The position numbers and the translations under genes were made by a program. Shown piece after piece: positions 37,141-46,695 of a stretch of 64,000 nt of DNA. The notes below the pieces were generated by a model. It saw nothing but the letters and a program-made list of their open reading frames with translations, was not told the DNA's origin and did not search any database. The stretch's first letter is position 1, and every line of letters begins with the position of its first letter. This DNA comes from Cystobacter fuscus DSM 2262. GTDB taxonomy: Bacteria; Myxococcota; Myxococcia; Myxococcales; Myxococcaceae. The stretch is taken from assembly GCF_000335475.2 (NCBI RefSeq), contig NZ_ANAH02000023.1, forward strand, positions 121,380-185,379, in the 5' to 3' direction.

Positions 37141-39402
37141 TCAATACACATAGGGGGCGCGTTTGGCCCAGTCCGTCTTCCCATAGCGCTGGTGCAGGAG
37201 GCGGAAGGCGGCCTTGGCCTCCTTCGTGTTCTGCCCCTCGCAACCCCGCTTGCTCGCGCGGACCACGCGGTAGAGCGCCACGGGCGAGCGTGGATCCTCC
37301 GGATGCGCCCGGGCCCACTCCACGGCCACCCGGCCGAACCAGCTCACCGAGTGGCCGGCCTCCACCAGTTGCTTCCACTCGGCGAGCGCTGCCTGGCGCT
37401 CCTCCTCGGGGACGAAGGCGAGCGGGGAGGACGCCTCCTTCGGCATCACCGGCGCGCACCACCAGTTGCGCTCGTAGGACACGTCCTCCGTCAGGTTGAG
37501 TTTCGGGTCCGTCGACCAGTCGCGATCATCGCCCGGCTCGAGGAAGGGCGACAGCACGGGCAGGCCCATCACGAGCACCTGGGCGTCGAAGCGCCGGTCC
37601 TCGGGCGTGGGCCGGCCCACGATGCGCAGCAACTCCTCCCGGGCGGTGGGCTCCGTCTCCGCCAGGGCCCGGGCGGACGCCTGCAATGTCTCGTCGTCGC
37701 CCACCACCGTGGCCTTGATGAATGCCGCCCACCCCACCTGCCGCCGCAGGCCCGGGGGCAGCGCGTCGCCTCGTGCCAGCTCCAGCATTCGCCGCGCGGT
37801 GAGCACCGGGCCCAGCACGGAGTGGGCGTCGGTGTCGAAGTAGATCGGCCGCTTGTCGGGAGGCTCGGGGGTGGCGTCGCTGTATCCGATGTCATAGCCA
37901 CTCAGGCCCGCCGTCCGCCGGGCCACGTTGCGGAAGGCCTCGTCCCAGCTCGTCGCGAGCATCAGCCGCTCCCGCCGCAGGAGGTTGTCCACGGTCACCT
38001 GGTCCGCCGTCATCTCCGGCGTCACCTGGGCGAGCCGCTGGCGTGCCTCGTCCGCGCGGCCCAGCTCCCGCAGCAGGTGTCCGGAGTAGTAGGCCACCGT
38101 CACGCCCGCGGGCGAACTGGCGGGCACCTTGCCCGCGTCCTCCAGGAGTTCCACCAGTCCGGGGGCGCCGGGCCGGGCCTTCATCAACGCGGTGACGAGC
38201 CAGGGCAGGCGCGACGTCTTCCTCCACCGCGCGAGCGCGGCCTCGTAGTCGTTCTTGTCCGGGCCCTTCTCCGCAGGGGCGTACCCGTATTCCTCCCAGG
38301 TCGTCCGCAGCCACGCCTCCAGGTCGGCGGCGTCACCCTTGAGCCCCGGGCAGGTCTTCTCGCGCGAGAAGAGAAACGTGAAGTCGATCAACTCCGCCTC
38401 GAGCGCCGTGCCCGTGCCCTTCTCCAGGACGCGCGAGTACAGCTCGCACCGCCGCTGCTCGGGAGCGAGCCGGAAGCGGATGAAGCCGAGCAGCCGGCGC
38501 GCGGGCGCGTGGGTCCCGCGCAGCTTGGGATGGGCCAGCACCGTGCCGAGCAGCTTCTCCGCCTCGAGGAGCGGCGCCTGGACGGAGGGCTCGAGCGCGG
38601 GCTGGGGGCTGTCTCCACTGTCCTTCCTCGCGAGCATGGCCTGGCGCACGAGGGCGCGGGCGGCGAGGTAGAGGCCCATGTCCCGGTGGGGAGAGTCCGG
38701 CGAGGCGGCGATGGCCTGGAAGGACAGGGAGGCGGTGGGAAAGTCCCCGCAGTAGAACAGGCGCGCGGCTTCCTGGTACGCGCGCTCGGCGGCCCGGCGG
38801 GAGCGCTCCGCTGGAGTCAGTCCCTCGTCCAGTGCTTCCTCCCTGGCTGGCAGGGAGGCGCAGGCGCCGAAGACGACGTCCTGGACGCGGAGCCACTCGC
38901 CCAGCAGCGCCGGGCGCTTCTTCCACAGCCGCGCGAGGGTCCGGGCCGTCCCCGCGGCGTGCCGCAAGGCATCCTCGTTGATGCGCACGTACGAGGCGTA
39001 GTTCCGCTCTTCCTCCACCTGGACATCCGGTGTCGAGGGCACCTGCTGGGGAAGCTCCGCGCGGGCCTGTCGCCACGCCCGCAGCGCCGGGCTCTCGGGG
39101 TTCTCGGCCTCTCTCCAGGCCTCCCTGTCACCCTGTTCGCGGGACCAGCCCTCCAGCAGGGCCTGTTGCTCTCGTGGGGTGGTGGGCACGCCGATCATCG
39201 TCCGGTACGCGTAGACCAGGTACATGGCGCGGTACGTCGGCTGGAGGATGCCGAGGCGTCCCTCCGCATAGGTGGAGAAGGGCCGGTCGGGGTGGGTGGA
39301 GTGGACGAAGAGGGGATCGGTGTACCAGGGGCCACAGGCGTCCGCGCGACCGGGCGTGATGAACAGCGCGACCCCGAGCAGGAGGGGAAGGAAGGTCTTC
39401 AT
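37141..39402 (-). CDS. large secreted protein of unknown function
   Basis: A 753-residue protein with a Sec signal peptide (MKTFLPLLLGVALFITPGRADA). The mature part is largely helical with repeated A-x-x-L-Y or A-A-R-x-Y patterns that suggest TPR-like repeats (for example AYQEAARLFYCGDFPTASLSFQAIAA and RALVRQAMLARK). Scattered cysteines (CGPWYTD at the mature start, FYCGD, GACAS, WWCAP) could form disulfides. I do not recognise a catalytic motif. ATG 39402 is coupled by an ATGA overlap to the upstream DUF3142-like gene, so the two probably act together at the cell envelope. A frame reading back to 39654 overlaps that gene and is rejected. Confidence 0.75.
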   Translation of the reverse strand: MKTFLPLLLGVALFITPGRADACGPWYTDPLFVHSTHPDRPFSTYAEGRLGILQPTYRAMYLVYAYRTMIGVPTTPREQQALLEGWSREQGDREAWREAENPESPALRAWRQARAELPQQVPSTPDVQVEEERNYASYVRINEDALRHAAGTARTLARLWKKRPALLGEWLRVQDVVFGACASLPAREEALDEGLTPAERSRRAAERAYQEAARLFYCGDFPTASLSFQAIAASPDSPHRDMGLYLAARALVRQAMLARKDSGDSPQPALEPSVQAPLLEAEKLLGTVLAHPKLRGTHAPARRLLGFIRFRLAPEQRRCELYSRVLEKGTGTALEAELIDFTFLFSREKTCPGLKGDAADLEAWLRTTWEEYGYAPAEKGPDKNDYEAALARWRKTSRLPWLVTALMKARPGAPGLVELLEDAGKVPASSPAGVTVAYYSGHLLRELGRADEARQRLAQVTPEMTADQVTVDNLLRRERLMLATSWDEAFRNVARRTAGLSGYDIGYSDATPEPPDKRPIYFDTDAHSVLGPVLTARRMLELARGDALPPGLRRQVGWAAFIKATVVGDDETLQASARALAETEPTAREELLRIVGRPTPEDRRFDAQVLVMGLPVLSPFLEPGDDRDWSTDPKLNLTEDVSYERNWWCAPVMPKEASSPLAFVPEEERQAALAEWKQLVEAGHSVSWFGRVAVEWARAHPEDPRSPVALYRVVRASKRGCEGQNTKEAKAAFRLLHQRYGKTDWAKRAPYVY

Positions 39403-40166
39403 GGGTGGAGTTTCGAGTGGGCCTCCGTGAACGCGGCGGCGGTCCACGGTCGCGGGTTGAAGAGGTAGACGGTGGAGGCGCTCGCGGGAGGCGCCCGCCA
39501 CTCGTCGAGCGCCAGCCCCACGCTGTGCGCGCAGGGAGGCGCGAAGCCGCGCCGTGCCCGCGCGTAATGCCGGACGTCGTCGGGGCCCATGCGGAAGAGT
39601 TGGGGCACCACCTCGTCCACGGGCGCGCGGGCGAGCCAGCTTCCGGGGCCGCACCAGGAGGCGAGGGCGGTGATGGACAACGGCAGTCCCGGGGGGAGCC
39701 GGCCGCGCAACTCCCCGAGCAGGGTGAGGTAGGCCTCGGTCTCGGACTCGCGCGCGTCGAAGTCGAGCTGCAGCGCCGCCGCCCTCGCCGTCTGGGCGAT
39801 GGTGATGAGCCGCTCGATGAGCCGCTGACGGAGCTCCGGTGCCACGTGGGCGAGTGAGCCGCCCTGGCGCATCTCGATGCGCACCGTGGCCCGGGGGCGC
39901 AGGCCCGGGGGCAGGTAGAGCGGCTGGCGGCGAGGGCGGACGGAGAACCCTTCTTCCGTGAGATCCACCGTCGCCGCGAGGAAGGAGACCTCGGCCTGTG
40001 GGGGGTTGAGGAAGCGGAGGTCCTCCGGACGCTCCCAGGCCCAGAGGATGACGCGGGGGCCTTCAGCGGAGGCCACCGGAGTGGCGAGCGCGCCGAGCAG
40101 ACTCACGAGCACCGGCCATTGTCCCCACCGTGGCTGCCTGCCCTCGTGCCGTGTCCGCCGTGTCAT
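39399..40166 (-). CDS. DUF3142-like secreted protein
   Basis: A 255-residue protein with an N-terminal export signal (PVLVSLLGALATPVASA). The mature sequence has the pattern VILWAWERPEDLRFL, VSFLAATVDL, LQLDFDARESETEAYLTLLGELRGRLPPGLPLSITALASWC and HSVGLALDEW, which matches the DUF3142 family, a probable TIM-barrel of unknown activity. The conserved DFDAR acidic residues could be catalytic. I chose ATG 40166; the open frame continues to 40928 but runs through the Uma2-type gene. It overlaps the following gene by 4 bp. Confidence 0.75.
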   Translation of the reverse strand: MTRRTRHEGRQPRWGQWPVLVSLLGALATPVASAEGPRVILWAWERPEDLRFLNPPQAEVSFLAATVDLTEEGFSVRPRRQPLYLPPGLRPRATVRIEMRQGGSLAHVAPELRQRLIERLITIAQTARAAALQLDFDARESETEAYLTLLGELRGRLPPGLPLSITALASWCGPGSWLARAPVDEVVPQLFRMGPDDVRHYARARRGFAPPCAHSVGLALDEWRAPPASASTVYLFNPRPWTAAAFTEAHSKLHP

Positions 40167-40273
40167 GCCCGCCCTGCCATCCGTGTCCCCGCGACCACGG
40201 TCTCGGGGAGGGGAGGGGGTTCTCGCCGTGGCGGCACCACGGATAGCAAGTTCCAGACCGGGCGACGTCCGAG

Positions 40274-40831
<558 letters not shown>

Positions 40832-40863
40832 GGCGGCCACCCATGGCCGTTGCTTGAGTCATG

Positions 40864-40898
40864 ACCCATGAAGTCATCATAAGGATGACCTCATGGGT
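40864..40898. repeat. long inverted repeat upstream of the Uma2 gene
   Basis: ACCCATGA (40864-40871), one mismatch, GTCATC (40873-40878), a 5-nt loop (ATAAG), GATGAC (40884-40889), one mismatch and TCATGGGT (40891-40898) give 14 pairs out of 15. It could be an operator for the Uma2 gene (start 40831) or the terminator of the M61 peptidase gene, which ends 58 nt to the right. Confidence 0.45.
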
Positions 40899-40955
40899 GA
40901 GCAATCCGAACCCAACACTCCAAGTCACCCGCTGGAGGCCCGTGAACGTGGCCCG

Positions 40956-42722
40956 TTACCCCGGCTCCTCCCACAGCGTGCCGAGCCACGCCTGGTAGGC
41001 GGCCTTCTGCGCGTCCGTGGGCTTGTCCATGCGCGCGAGCCACACGGCATCCGCGGGCTTCTGGCCGAGCACCACGGGCACCTCCACCAGCTTGTCCCGG
41101 CGGAACACCGTGACGCGCACCGTGTCCCCGGGGGACTTGTCCTCGCAGCGCGTGAGCAGCGCGCCCGTGTCCACGCGCCAGCCGTCGAGCGCCACCAGCT
41201 CGTCGTCCACGTACAGCCCCGCCTCCTGCGCGGGCGAGCCCTCCAGCACCGCGGAGAAGGTGGCGCCTCCCTTGGGCACCACTCCCAGCCACCCCTTGGG
41301 CCGGCCCTCTCCCTTGGTGCGCGGCGGTGGGGTGCCGCCCCGGTCGTTGGTGGACTCGCGCGGGCGCAGCCTCACCTCCAGGCCCACGTGGGCGAAGGGC
41401 GACAAGTCCAGCTCCTCGGTGCTGCGCAGCGCCCGGTCGAAGAAGGCCGACAGCTCCTGCCCCGCCACCTCCGCGGCCGCCGCCTCCACGCCGTCCTCCG
41501 GCACGCCGGAGCCGTCTCCGTAGCGCTTCCACAACAGCCGCATCAGATCATCCAGGCCCCGCGCGTTGCCCGTGAGGCGGCGCAGCTCCAGATCCAACAA
41601 CACCGCCACCACCTCGCCCTTGAGGTAGTAGGAGATGGCGCTGTTGGGGGAGTGCTCGTCCGGGCGGTAGTGCTTCACCCAGCACACGAGCGAGGACTCG
41701 GCCAGGGTCTGCACCTTGCGGCCCGGCGTGGACTGGAGCGCCGAGAGCGTCTCGCCCAGGCGCGTGAGGTAGCGGCTCGCGCTCATCAGCCCCGCGCGCA
41801 GCACGAAGAGGTTGTCGTAGTACGAGGTGACGCCCTCGAAGGCCCACAAGAGCGAGGTGTAGTTCTCCTGCGAGTAGTCGAAGGGCACGAGCGCCCGGGG
41901 CTTCACCCGCTTGACGTTCCACAGGTGGAAGTACTCGTGCGCCGCGAGCGTGAGGAAGTCCTCCCACCCCCGCGCGCTCTGCAGGCCCACGCGCGGAAAG
42001 AGCAGCGCCGTGGACGCGCCGTGCTCCAGGCCCCCCCGCCCCTTGTCGGTGAGGTAGACGAGGAACAGGTAGCGCCGGTGGGGCAGCCCGCCGTACAGCC
42101 GCGCCTGGGCCTCGCACACGCGCTGGAGATCCGAGCACATGCGCGAGGCATCCGGCACCACGTCCCCCCACACCACCACCTCGTGCGGCACGCCCGCGGC
42201 GGTGAAGGTGAGCGGCGTGTGGGGCCCCACCTCGAAGGGGCTGTCCACCAGCTCGTCGTAGTCGCTCGCGACGAAGACGTCGCCCCGGCGCTCCAGCGCG
42301 GTGAAGGCCCGCCAGCCCTCGGGGGCCTCCACGGTGACGTGGTGCTCCAGGCCGCGCGTGGCCTCGGTGTAGAGGAAGAGCGAGGCCCCGTTGAAGTAGC
42401 CGTGGCTGCCGTCCAGGTGGCTGGTGCGCACCGTCAGCTCGTGGGCGTAGACGCGGTAGCGCAGCGTCACCGCCCGGCCCCCCGACTCCACGCGCCAGGT
42501 GCGCTTGTCCATGCGCCGCACCGCGAGCGGCTCGCCCCCGGGGCCCGTGGCGCTCACGTCCTGGAGCTGGCGCGAGAACTCCCGCACCAGGTAGCTGCCG
42601 GGCGTCCACACCGGCAGTACCGCGGCGAGCGACTCCGGCGCCGCGGGGAAGGTGGCCTCCACCTCGAAGAGGTGCGAGTGCGGGCGGAGCATCGAGACGC
42701 GATAGTGGACCGCTTCCGGCAT
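40956..42722 (-). CDS. M61 family metallopeptidase with PDZ domain
   Basis: A 588-residue M61 (glycyl aminopeptidase-like) protein. The N-terminal beta domain (about 1-170) is followed by a thermolysin-like catalytic domain with the zinc motif AAHEYFHLWNVKR and downstream Glu in WAFEGVTSYYDNL. A C-terminal PDZ domain (GWLGVVPKGGATFSAVLEGSPAQEAGLYVDDELVALDGWRV) completes the family architecture. There is no signal peptide at ATG 42722, so it appears cytoplasmic. It is 33 bp downstream of rsmB and probably shares its transcript. Confidence 0.92.
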   Translation of the reverse strand: MPEAVHYRVSMLRPHSHLFEVEATFPAAPESLAAVLPVWTPGSYLVREFSRQLQDVSATGPGGEPLAVRRMDKRTWRVESGGRAVTLRYRVYAHELTVRTSHLDGSHGYFNGASLFLYTEATRGLEHHVTVEAPEGWRAFTALERRGDVFVASDYDELVDSPFEVGPHTPLTFTAAGVPHEVVVWGDVVPDASRMCSDLQRVCEAQARLYGGLPHRRYLFLVYLTDKGRGGLEHGASTALLFPRVGLQSARGWEDFLTLAAHEYFHLWNVKRVKPRALVPFDYSQENYTSLLWAFEGVTSYYDNLFVLRAGLMSASRYLTRLGETLSALQSTPGRKVQTLAESSLVCWVKHYRPDEHSPNSAISYYLKGEVVAVLLDLELRRLTGNARGLDDLMRLLWKRYGDGSGVPEDGVEAAAAEVAGQELSAFFDRALRSTEELDLSPFAHVGLEVRLRPRESTNDRGGTPPPRTKGEGRPKGWLGVVPKGGATFSAVLEGSPAQEAGLYVDDELVALDGWRVDTGALLTRCEDKSPGDTVRVTVFRRDKLVEVPVVLGQKPADAVWLARMDKPTDAQKAAYQAWLGTLWEEPG

Positions 42723-42755
42723 TCCGTTCTCTCCAGGGACTGCGCCCGGAAGAGG

Positions 42756-44159
42756 TTACTTCGCGCGCACGAGGATGGCCCCGAAGAATCCATCCGTGCC
42801 GTGCAGGTGCGGGGCGAGCCGCAGGTAGGGGCCCCTGCTCACCTTGGCCCCCAGCTCCGCTCCCAGTTCCTCGGCCACCGGACGCACCGTGTAGTCCGGG
42901 TGCCGTGAGAGGAAGTCCTCCACCACGGCCTCGTTCTCCTCGGGCAGCACGCTGCACGTGCCGTAGATGAGCCGTCCGCCGGGCTTCACCAGCTGGGAGA
43001 AGCGCTCGAGCAGCCGCTTCTGCCGCGCCACGTGCTCGGCCAGCATCTCGGGGGTGAGGCGGTAGCGCGCGTCCGGCTTGCGGCGCAGGGTGCCCGTGCC
43101 GCTGCACGGCGCGTCCACCAGCACCCGGTCCGCCTTGCCCATCAGGGGCGCGAGCGCCGTGTCCACCTCGGGGCCGTCCACGGGGATGAGCTGGGTGCGC
43201 ACGTTGTGCACGCCCGCCCGGCGCGTGCGCTTGCGCAGGTCCTCCATGCGCCCCTCCTCGACGTCCAACGCGTACAGGTCGCCCCGGTTCTTCATCTGCA
43301 CGGCGAGCTGCAGCGTCTTGCCGCCCGCGCCCGCGCACGCGTCCACCACCTTGGTGGGCGGCGCGTCCACGAGCATGCCCAGCAACTGGCTGCCCTCGTC
43401 CTGCAGCTCGAAGGCCCCATCGCGGAACGTCTCGAGCGAGAAGGCATTGGTGCGCGTGTCGAGGATGAGCCCGAGCGGTGACAGCGGGGTGGGCTGGGTG
43501 CTCACGCCCTCCTTGCCGAGCAGCTCGCGCACCCGCTCGCGGTCCCCCTTCAGGCCGTTGACGCGAGCGGTGAGCGGCGCGCGCTCGTTCATCGCCTCGG
43601 CGGCGCGCTCGGCGTCCGGGCCGAACGCCTCGCGGAAGCGCGCCGCGAGGAAGTCCGGCAGCGAGGCGGCGATGGGGAAGCGCTTGTCGGGGGGCAGTGC
43701 CTCCAGGGTCCGGGCGGCCTTCGCGAGTCCGGACAGCGCGCCCGCGCCCAGGCCGGACTGCACCGCCGAGCGCTCCACCTCTTCGAGGGACTCGCCATGC
43801 AGCACGCGCGAGGCGGCCAGGCGCAGCACGTCCTGCCGCGTGCGGTCCAGGCGGGCGAAGCCCGGGTAGGCCTGCTCGAGGAGGAAGTCCACGGTGCGCT
43901 GGCGGCGAAGCAGGGCGTACACCCGCTCGGCCACGGCGCGGCGCTCGTTGGAGTAGAGGTTCTTCTTGTGGCGCAGGGTGTAGTCCAGGGCCCGGTCCGC
44001 CATGCGGCCCTCGTGGCGGGTGAAGCCATAGGCTTCCAGGCACGCCTGGAGGACGAGATCCTCGCGCACGGGGCGGATCCCGCGAACGCCCTCGGAGGTG
44101 GCGGACGGCTCACGGCGGGACTGGGAGGCCCGGGGGGACGGGCGGGGGTTCTTCTTCAT
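42756..44159 (-). CDS. rsmB: RsmB-type 16S rRNA (cytosine-5) methyltransferase
   Basis: A 467-residue RsmB/NOP-family enzyme that uses S-adenosylmethionine to make 5-methylcytosine in rRNA. The N-terminal NusB-like helical domain (about 50-170) is followed by the methyltransferase domain with VVDACAGAGGKTLQLAVQM, DAPCSGTGTLRRKPD (first catalytic Cys) and YGTCSVLPEENE (second Cys). A basic, disordered N-terminus of about 30 residues is extra. ATG 44159 has GGAG upstream. It could be another NSUN-type rRNA or tRNA enzyme, but the NusB-like domain favours RsmB. Confidence 0.88.
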   Translation of the reverse strand: MKKNPRPSPRASQSRREPSATSEGVRGIRPVREDLVLQACLEAYGFTRHEGRMADRALDYTLRHKKNLYSNERRAVAERVYALLRRQRTVDFLLEQAYPGFARLDRTRQDVLRLAASRVLHGESLEEVERSAVQSGLGAGALSGLAKAARTLEALPPDKRFPIAASLPDFLAARFREAFGPDAERAAEAMNERAPLTARVNGLKGDRERVRELLGKEGVSTQPTPLSPLGLILDTRTNAFSLETFRDGAFELQDEGSQLLGMLVDAPPTKVVDACAGAGGKTLQLAVQMKNRGDLYALDVEEGRMEDLRKRTRRAGVHNVRTQLIPVDGPEVDTALAPLMGKADRVLVDAPCSGTGTLRRKPDARYRLTPEMLAEHVARQKRLLERFSQLVKPGGRLIYGTCSVLPEENEAVVEDFLSRHPDYTVRPVAEELGAELGAKVSRGPYLRLAPHLHGTDGFFGAILVRAK

Positions 44160-44310
44160 GAAAGGCTCCGGAGGCCCGGGGTGGGCGGGCCCGCGCTGTC
44201 GGCACGCAGGCGCATCGCATCCCGGGCGCTCGATGACAAGGGCGGAGACAGGGGCGGAGGCTTTCCGGGGGGCTTCCCGGGCGCCGAGGGGGGCCGCCCC
44301 GCCTTCCCGG

Positions 44311-45735
44311 TCAGCGCCGCCGGCGGCGGTGCAGGGCGCTGGCGAGCACCCACATCCCGGCGGGCAGCAGCGTCATCGCCGGGGTGGCCGAGCAGCCCGG
44401 GACGGTGTCGGCCGGGTCGTTCGGGTCTCCCAGGTCCGGCACCACCCCCGGGGGGGACTGGGTGCTTCCCCCGATGGGCGGCTGGCCCGGCGAGGGCGTC
44501 GTGCCCGGGGTGGACGGTGTGCCCGGGGTGGGCTGGGGTCCCGGGGCGGGCGGCGTGGGCTCGGGCGGGAGGTCCTTGGTGAGGGTGAAGCTGTCCATCA
44601 CCTTGCCCGAGGGGGTGAGCATCTGGGCGGTGAGTGTCCCGCCCTCGACCCGCACGTCCAGGTAGCCGTGGTCCGAGTTGTTGCGCAGCACGGACCAGGA
44701 CGGCTTGCTCGCGATGCTGAGCTCACGCAGCTTCGCGCCGCCGCTGCCCACCACCAGGTAGACGGGGTCCGTGGCGCCCGAGGGGGCCACCTCGTTGCCG
44801 CGCATGGGGTGGGTGCGCTCGTAGTTGTGATCATGCCCGGTGAGCACCAGGTCCACCCCGTACTTCTCGAAGAGGGGGGAGAACTCCCGGCGCATCTTCA
44901 ACTGCGAGCCGTGATCCCCGCTGCTCCAGGGCGGGTGGTGGAAGAAGACGATCTTCCAGGGGGCGGTGCTGGCGGCCAGATCCTCCTCCACCCACTGCTG
45001 CTGCGCCTCGAAGGTGCAGCGGTCGGCCGAGGACAGGCCGATGGCGCAGTTGGAGTCGATCGCCACGAAGTGCACGAAGCCCCAGTCGAAGGAGTAGTAG
45101 TACTCGCCGCCGCGCTGACTGGTGGGCAGGTAGAGGTTGTCGAAGTAGGGCTGGCCCTGGTTGGTCTCGTACTCGTGGTTGCCCGGGACGGCGAAGAAGG
45201 GCACCTGCGCGAGCAGGGGGGCCATGGGCTCGAAGAGGTTGTGCTGGAACTCGGCCTCGGTGCCCATCTCGTAGGCGTTGTCCCCGAGCGCCAGGAAGAG
45301 CTGCGGCTTGCGGCCGAGCATGGCCCGGGACACGTCGCGCTGATCCTGGTTGTTCGAGCCGAAGTCACCCACGGTGGTGAAGTGCACGCTGCGGGTGCCG
45401 GGCACGGGCGCGGTGGAGAACGTCACCGGGCTGGTGCGCGAGCCGCAGGCGTCCACGACATAGGTGTACTCGGTGCCGGGCTCCAGGCCGCTCAGCTCCA
45501 AGGCCTGCCGCGTCTGGGCGGTGGGCGCGGTGACGGTCTGGTCCGTGCTCCCGTGCGTGCCATAGCGCACCGTGGGGGCACACGCCGTGTCCAGCCGGAA
45601 GGCCACCGTGGCGGTGTCCGGTCCCACCCGCTGCAGGTAGGGCTCGCGCGTCAGTTTCGCGGCGCTCGCACCGCTCGCGGTGAGGGTGAGTGCCACGGTC
45701 ATCGCGCCGAGCGCGAGGGAGTACAGTCGGTGCAT
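44311..45735 (-). CDS. secreted metallophosphoesterase with MYXO-CTERM tail
   Basis: A 474-residue protein. After a signal peptide comes a fibronectin/purple-acid-phosphatase N-terminal-type domain (LTREPYLQRVGPDTATVAFR). The calcineurin-like domain has GDFGS, LALGDNAYE, VPGNHEYE, FFHHPPW and LTGHDHNYER metal-binding motifs. A Pro/Thr/Gly-rich linker leads to the sorting tail: PGCSATP, a hydrophobic helix and five arginines, the MYXO-CTERM pattern for surface attachment. I chose ATG 45735, which has GGAGG at 5 nt, over 45756. It probably hydrolyses phosphate esters outside the cell. Confidence 0.9.
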   Translation of the reverse strand: MHRLYSLALGAMTVALTLTASGASAAKLTREPYLQRVGPDTATVAFRLDTACAPTVRYGTHGSTDQTVTAPTAQTRQALELSGLEPGTEYTYVVDACGSRTSPVTFSTAPVPGTRSVHFTTVGDFGSNNQDQRDVSRAMLGRKPQLFLALGDNAYEMGTEAEFQHNLFEPMAPLLAQVPFFAVPGNHEYETNQGQPYFDNLYLPTSQRGGEYYYSFDWGFVHFVAIDSNCAIGLSSADRCTFEAQQQWVEEDLAASTAPWKIVFFHHPPWSSGDHGSQLKMRREFSPLFEKYGVDLVLTGHDHNYERTHPMRGNEVAPSGATDPVYLVVGSGGAKLRELSIASKPSWSVLRNNSDHGYLDVRVEGGTLTAQMLTPSGKVMDSFTLTKDLPPEPTPPAPGPQPTPGTPSTPGTTPSPGQPPIGGSTQSPPGVVPDLGDPNDPADTVPGCSATPAMTLLPAGMWVLASALHRRRRR

Positions 45736-45814
45736 GAGGCCTCCTGTCCGGGCCATCCGGACTCGGAGGTGAACCGTTCACCGTCACACATCCATCCAGG
45801 AGCAAGCCCCTCAC

Positions 45815-45840
45815 CCCCCCAGCGCCCGCCCGCTGGGGGG
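45815..45840 (-). terminator. hairpin after the ABC-2 operon
   Basis: CCCCCCAGCG (45815-45824) and CGCTGGGGGG (45831-45840) form a perfect 10-bp stem with a 6-nt loop, 51 nt past the permease stop. There is no T-run on the minus strand. Confidence 0.5.
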
Positions 45841-45891
45841 CCCACTGGGGAGCGCTCGGTGGGACGCCCGCCCTGCTTCCCTGTTGGTGGC

Positions 45892-46695
45892 TCAGCTCAC
45901 GCTCTCGGCGCTGTAGCGGGCGATGCGGCCCGAGCGCAGCGCCTCCTGGTAGATGAGGAGGAAGAAGACACAGGCGAGCAGAAGGCAGAGCAGCGCGAGC
46001 CCCACGCCGACCAGCAGCGCCGTGCCGGAGAAGGGGCCGCCGGTGGCGATCGCCCGCATGCCCTCGAAGACGTAGGAGGGCGGGAAGAGCAGCGAGAGGA
46101 ACTGCATCCACTCCGGCAGCGTGGCGCGGGGGTAGAAGACGCACGCGAAGGGCGACACCATGGCGGGGATGGGCCAGATGAGCCACTCGGCGGCGGGCCC
46201 GAGCCGCAGCACCACGGCGCTGCCGAAGACGCCCAGCGCGATGCCGTACAGGAAGAGCACGAGCAGGAAGGGCAGCAGCAGCACGCCGTAGGTGAACAGC
46301 GACAGGCCGAACGCCGCGCCCGCCACGGCCACCATGACGACCAGGCCGATGCTGCTCGTCGCGATGCTCGAGAGCACGAGGCCACTGATGTACTCGGACG
46401 TCGACAGCGGGGTGGCGAAGAGGTTGAGGAAGTTGCGCGACCAGACGTCCTCGAAGAACGCCATCGTCACGCCCTGCATGGCGCGGGTGAGGAAGTTCCA
46501 GAGCAGCACCGTGCCCAGCAGCGAGGCGACGAAGTCCAGGCCGGAGGCGGTGACGGTGTTGAGGTAGCGCGTGATGAAGCCCCACAGGACGACGTCGATG
46601 GCCACCCAGATGAAGAGCGGGAGGATGCGCGCGGGGCTGCCCCTCAAGAGGTAGAACTGGCGCAGCACGATGGCGGTGACACGGGAGGGATTCAT
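45892..46695 (-). CDS. ABC-2 type transporter permease
   Basis: A 267-residue inner-membrane protein with six hydrophobic segments (for example ILPLFIWVAIDVVLWGFI, VMVAVAGAAFGLSLFTYGVLLLPFLLVLFLYG and the final LVGVGLALLCLLLACVFFLLIY), as in the ABC-2 permeases of drug or polysaccharide exporters. ATG 46695 overlaps the ATPase stop by 4 bp (ATGA). Frames reading back to 46860 lie inside the ATPase gene. Substrate unknown. Confidence 0.88.
   Translation of the reverse strand: MNPSRVTAIVLRQFYLLRGSPARILPLFIWVAIDVVLWGFITRYLNTVTASGLDFVASLLGTVLLWNFLTRAMQGVTMAFFEDVWSRNFLNLFATPLSTSEYISGLVLSSIATSSIGLVVMVAVAGAAFGLSLFTYGVLLLPFLLVLFLYGIALGVFGSAVVLRLGPAAEWLIWPIPAMVSPFACVFYPRATLPEWMQFLSLLFPPSYVFEGMRAIATGGPFSGTALLVGVGLALLCLLLACVFFLLIYQEALRSGRIARYSAESVS

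Noticed and set aside
36938..37462. Minus-strand open frame over the graspetide promoter region
   Set aside because: It crosses the AT-rich promoter and a hairpin and overlaps the end of the neighbouring gene in another frame; the composition is not protein-like.
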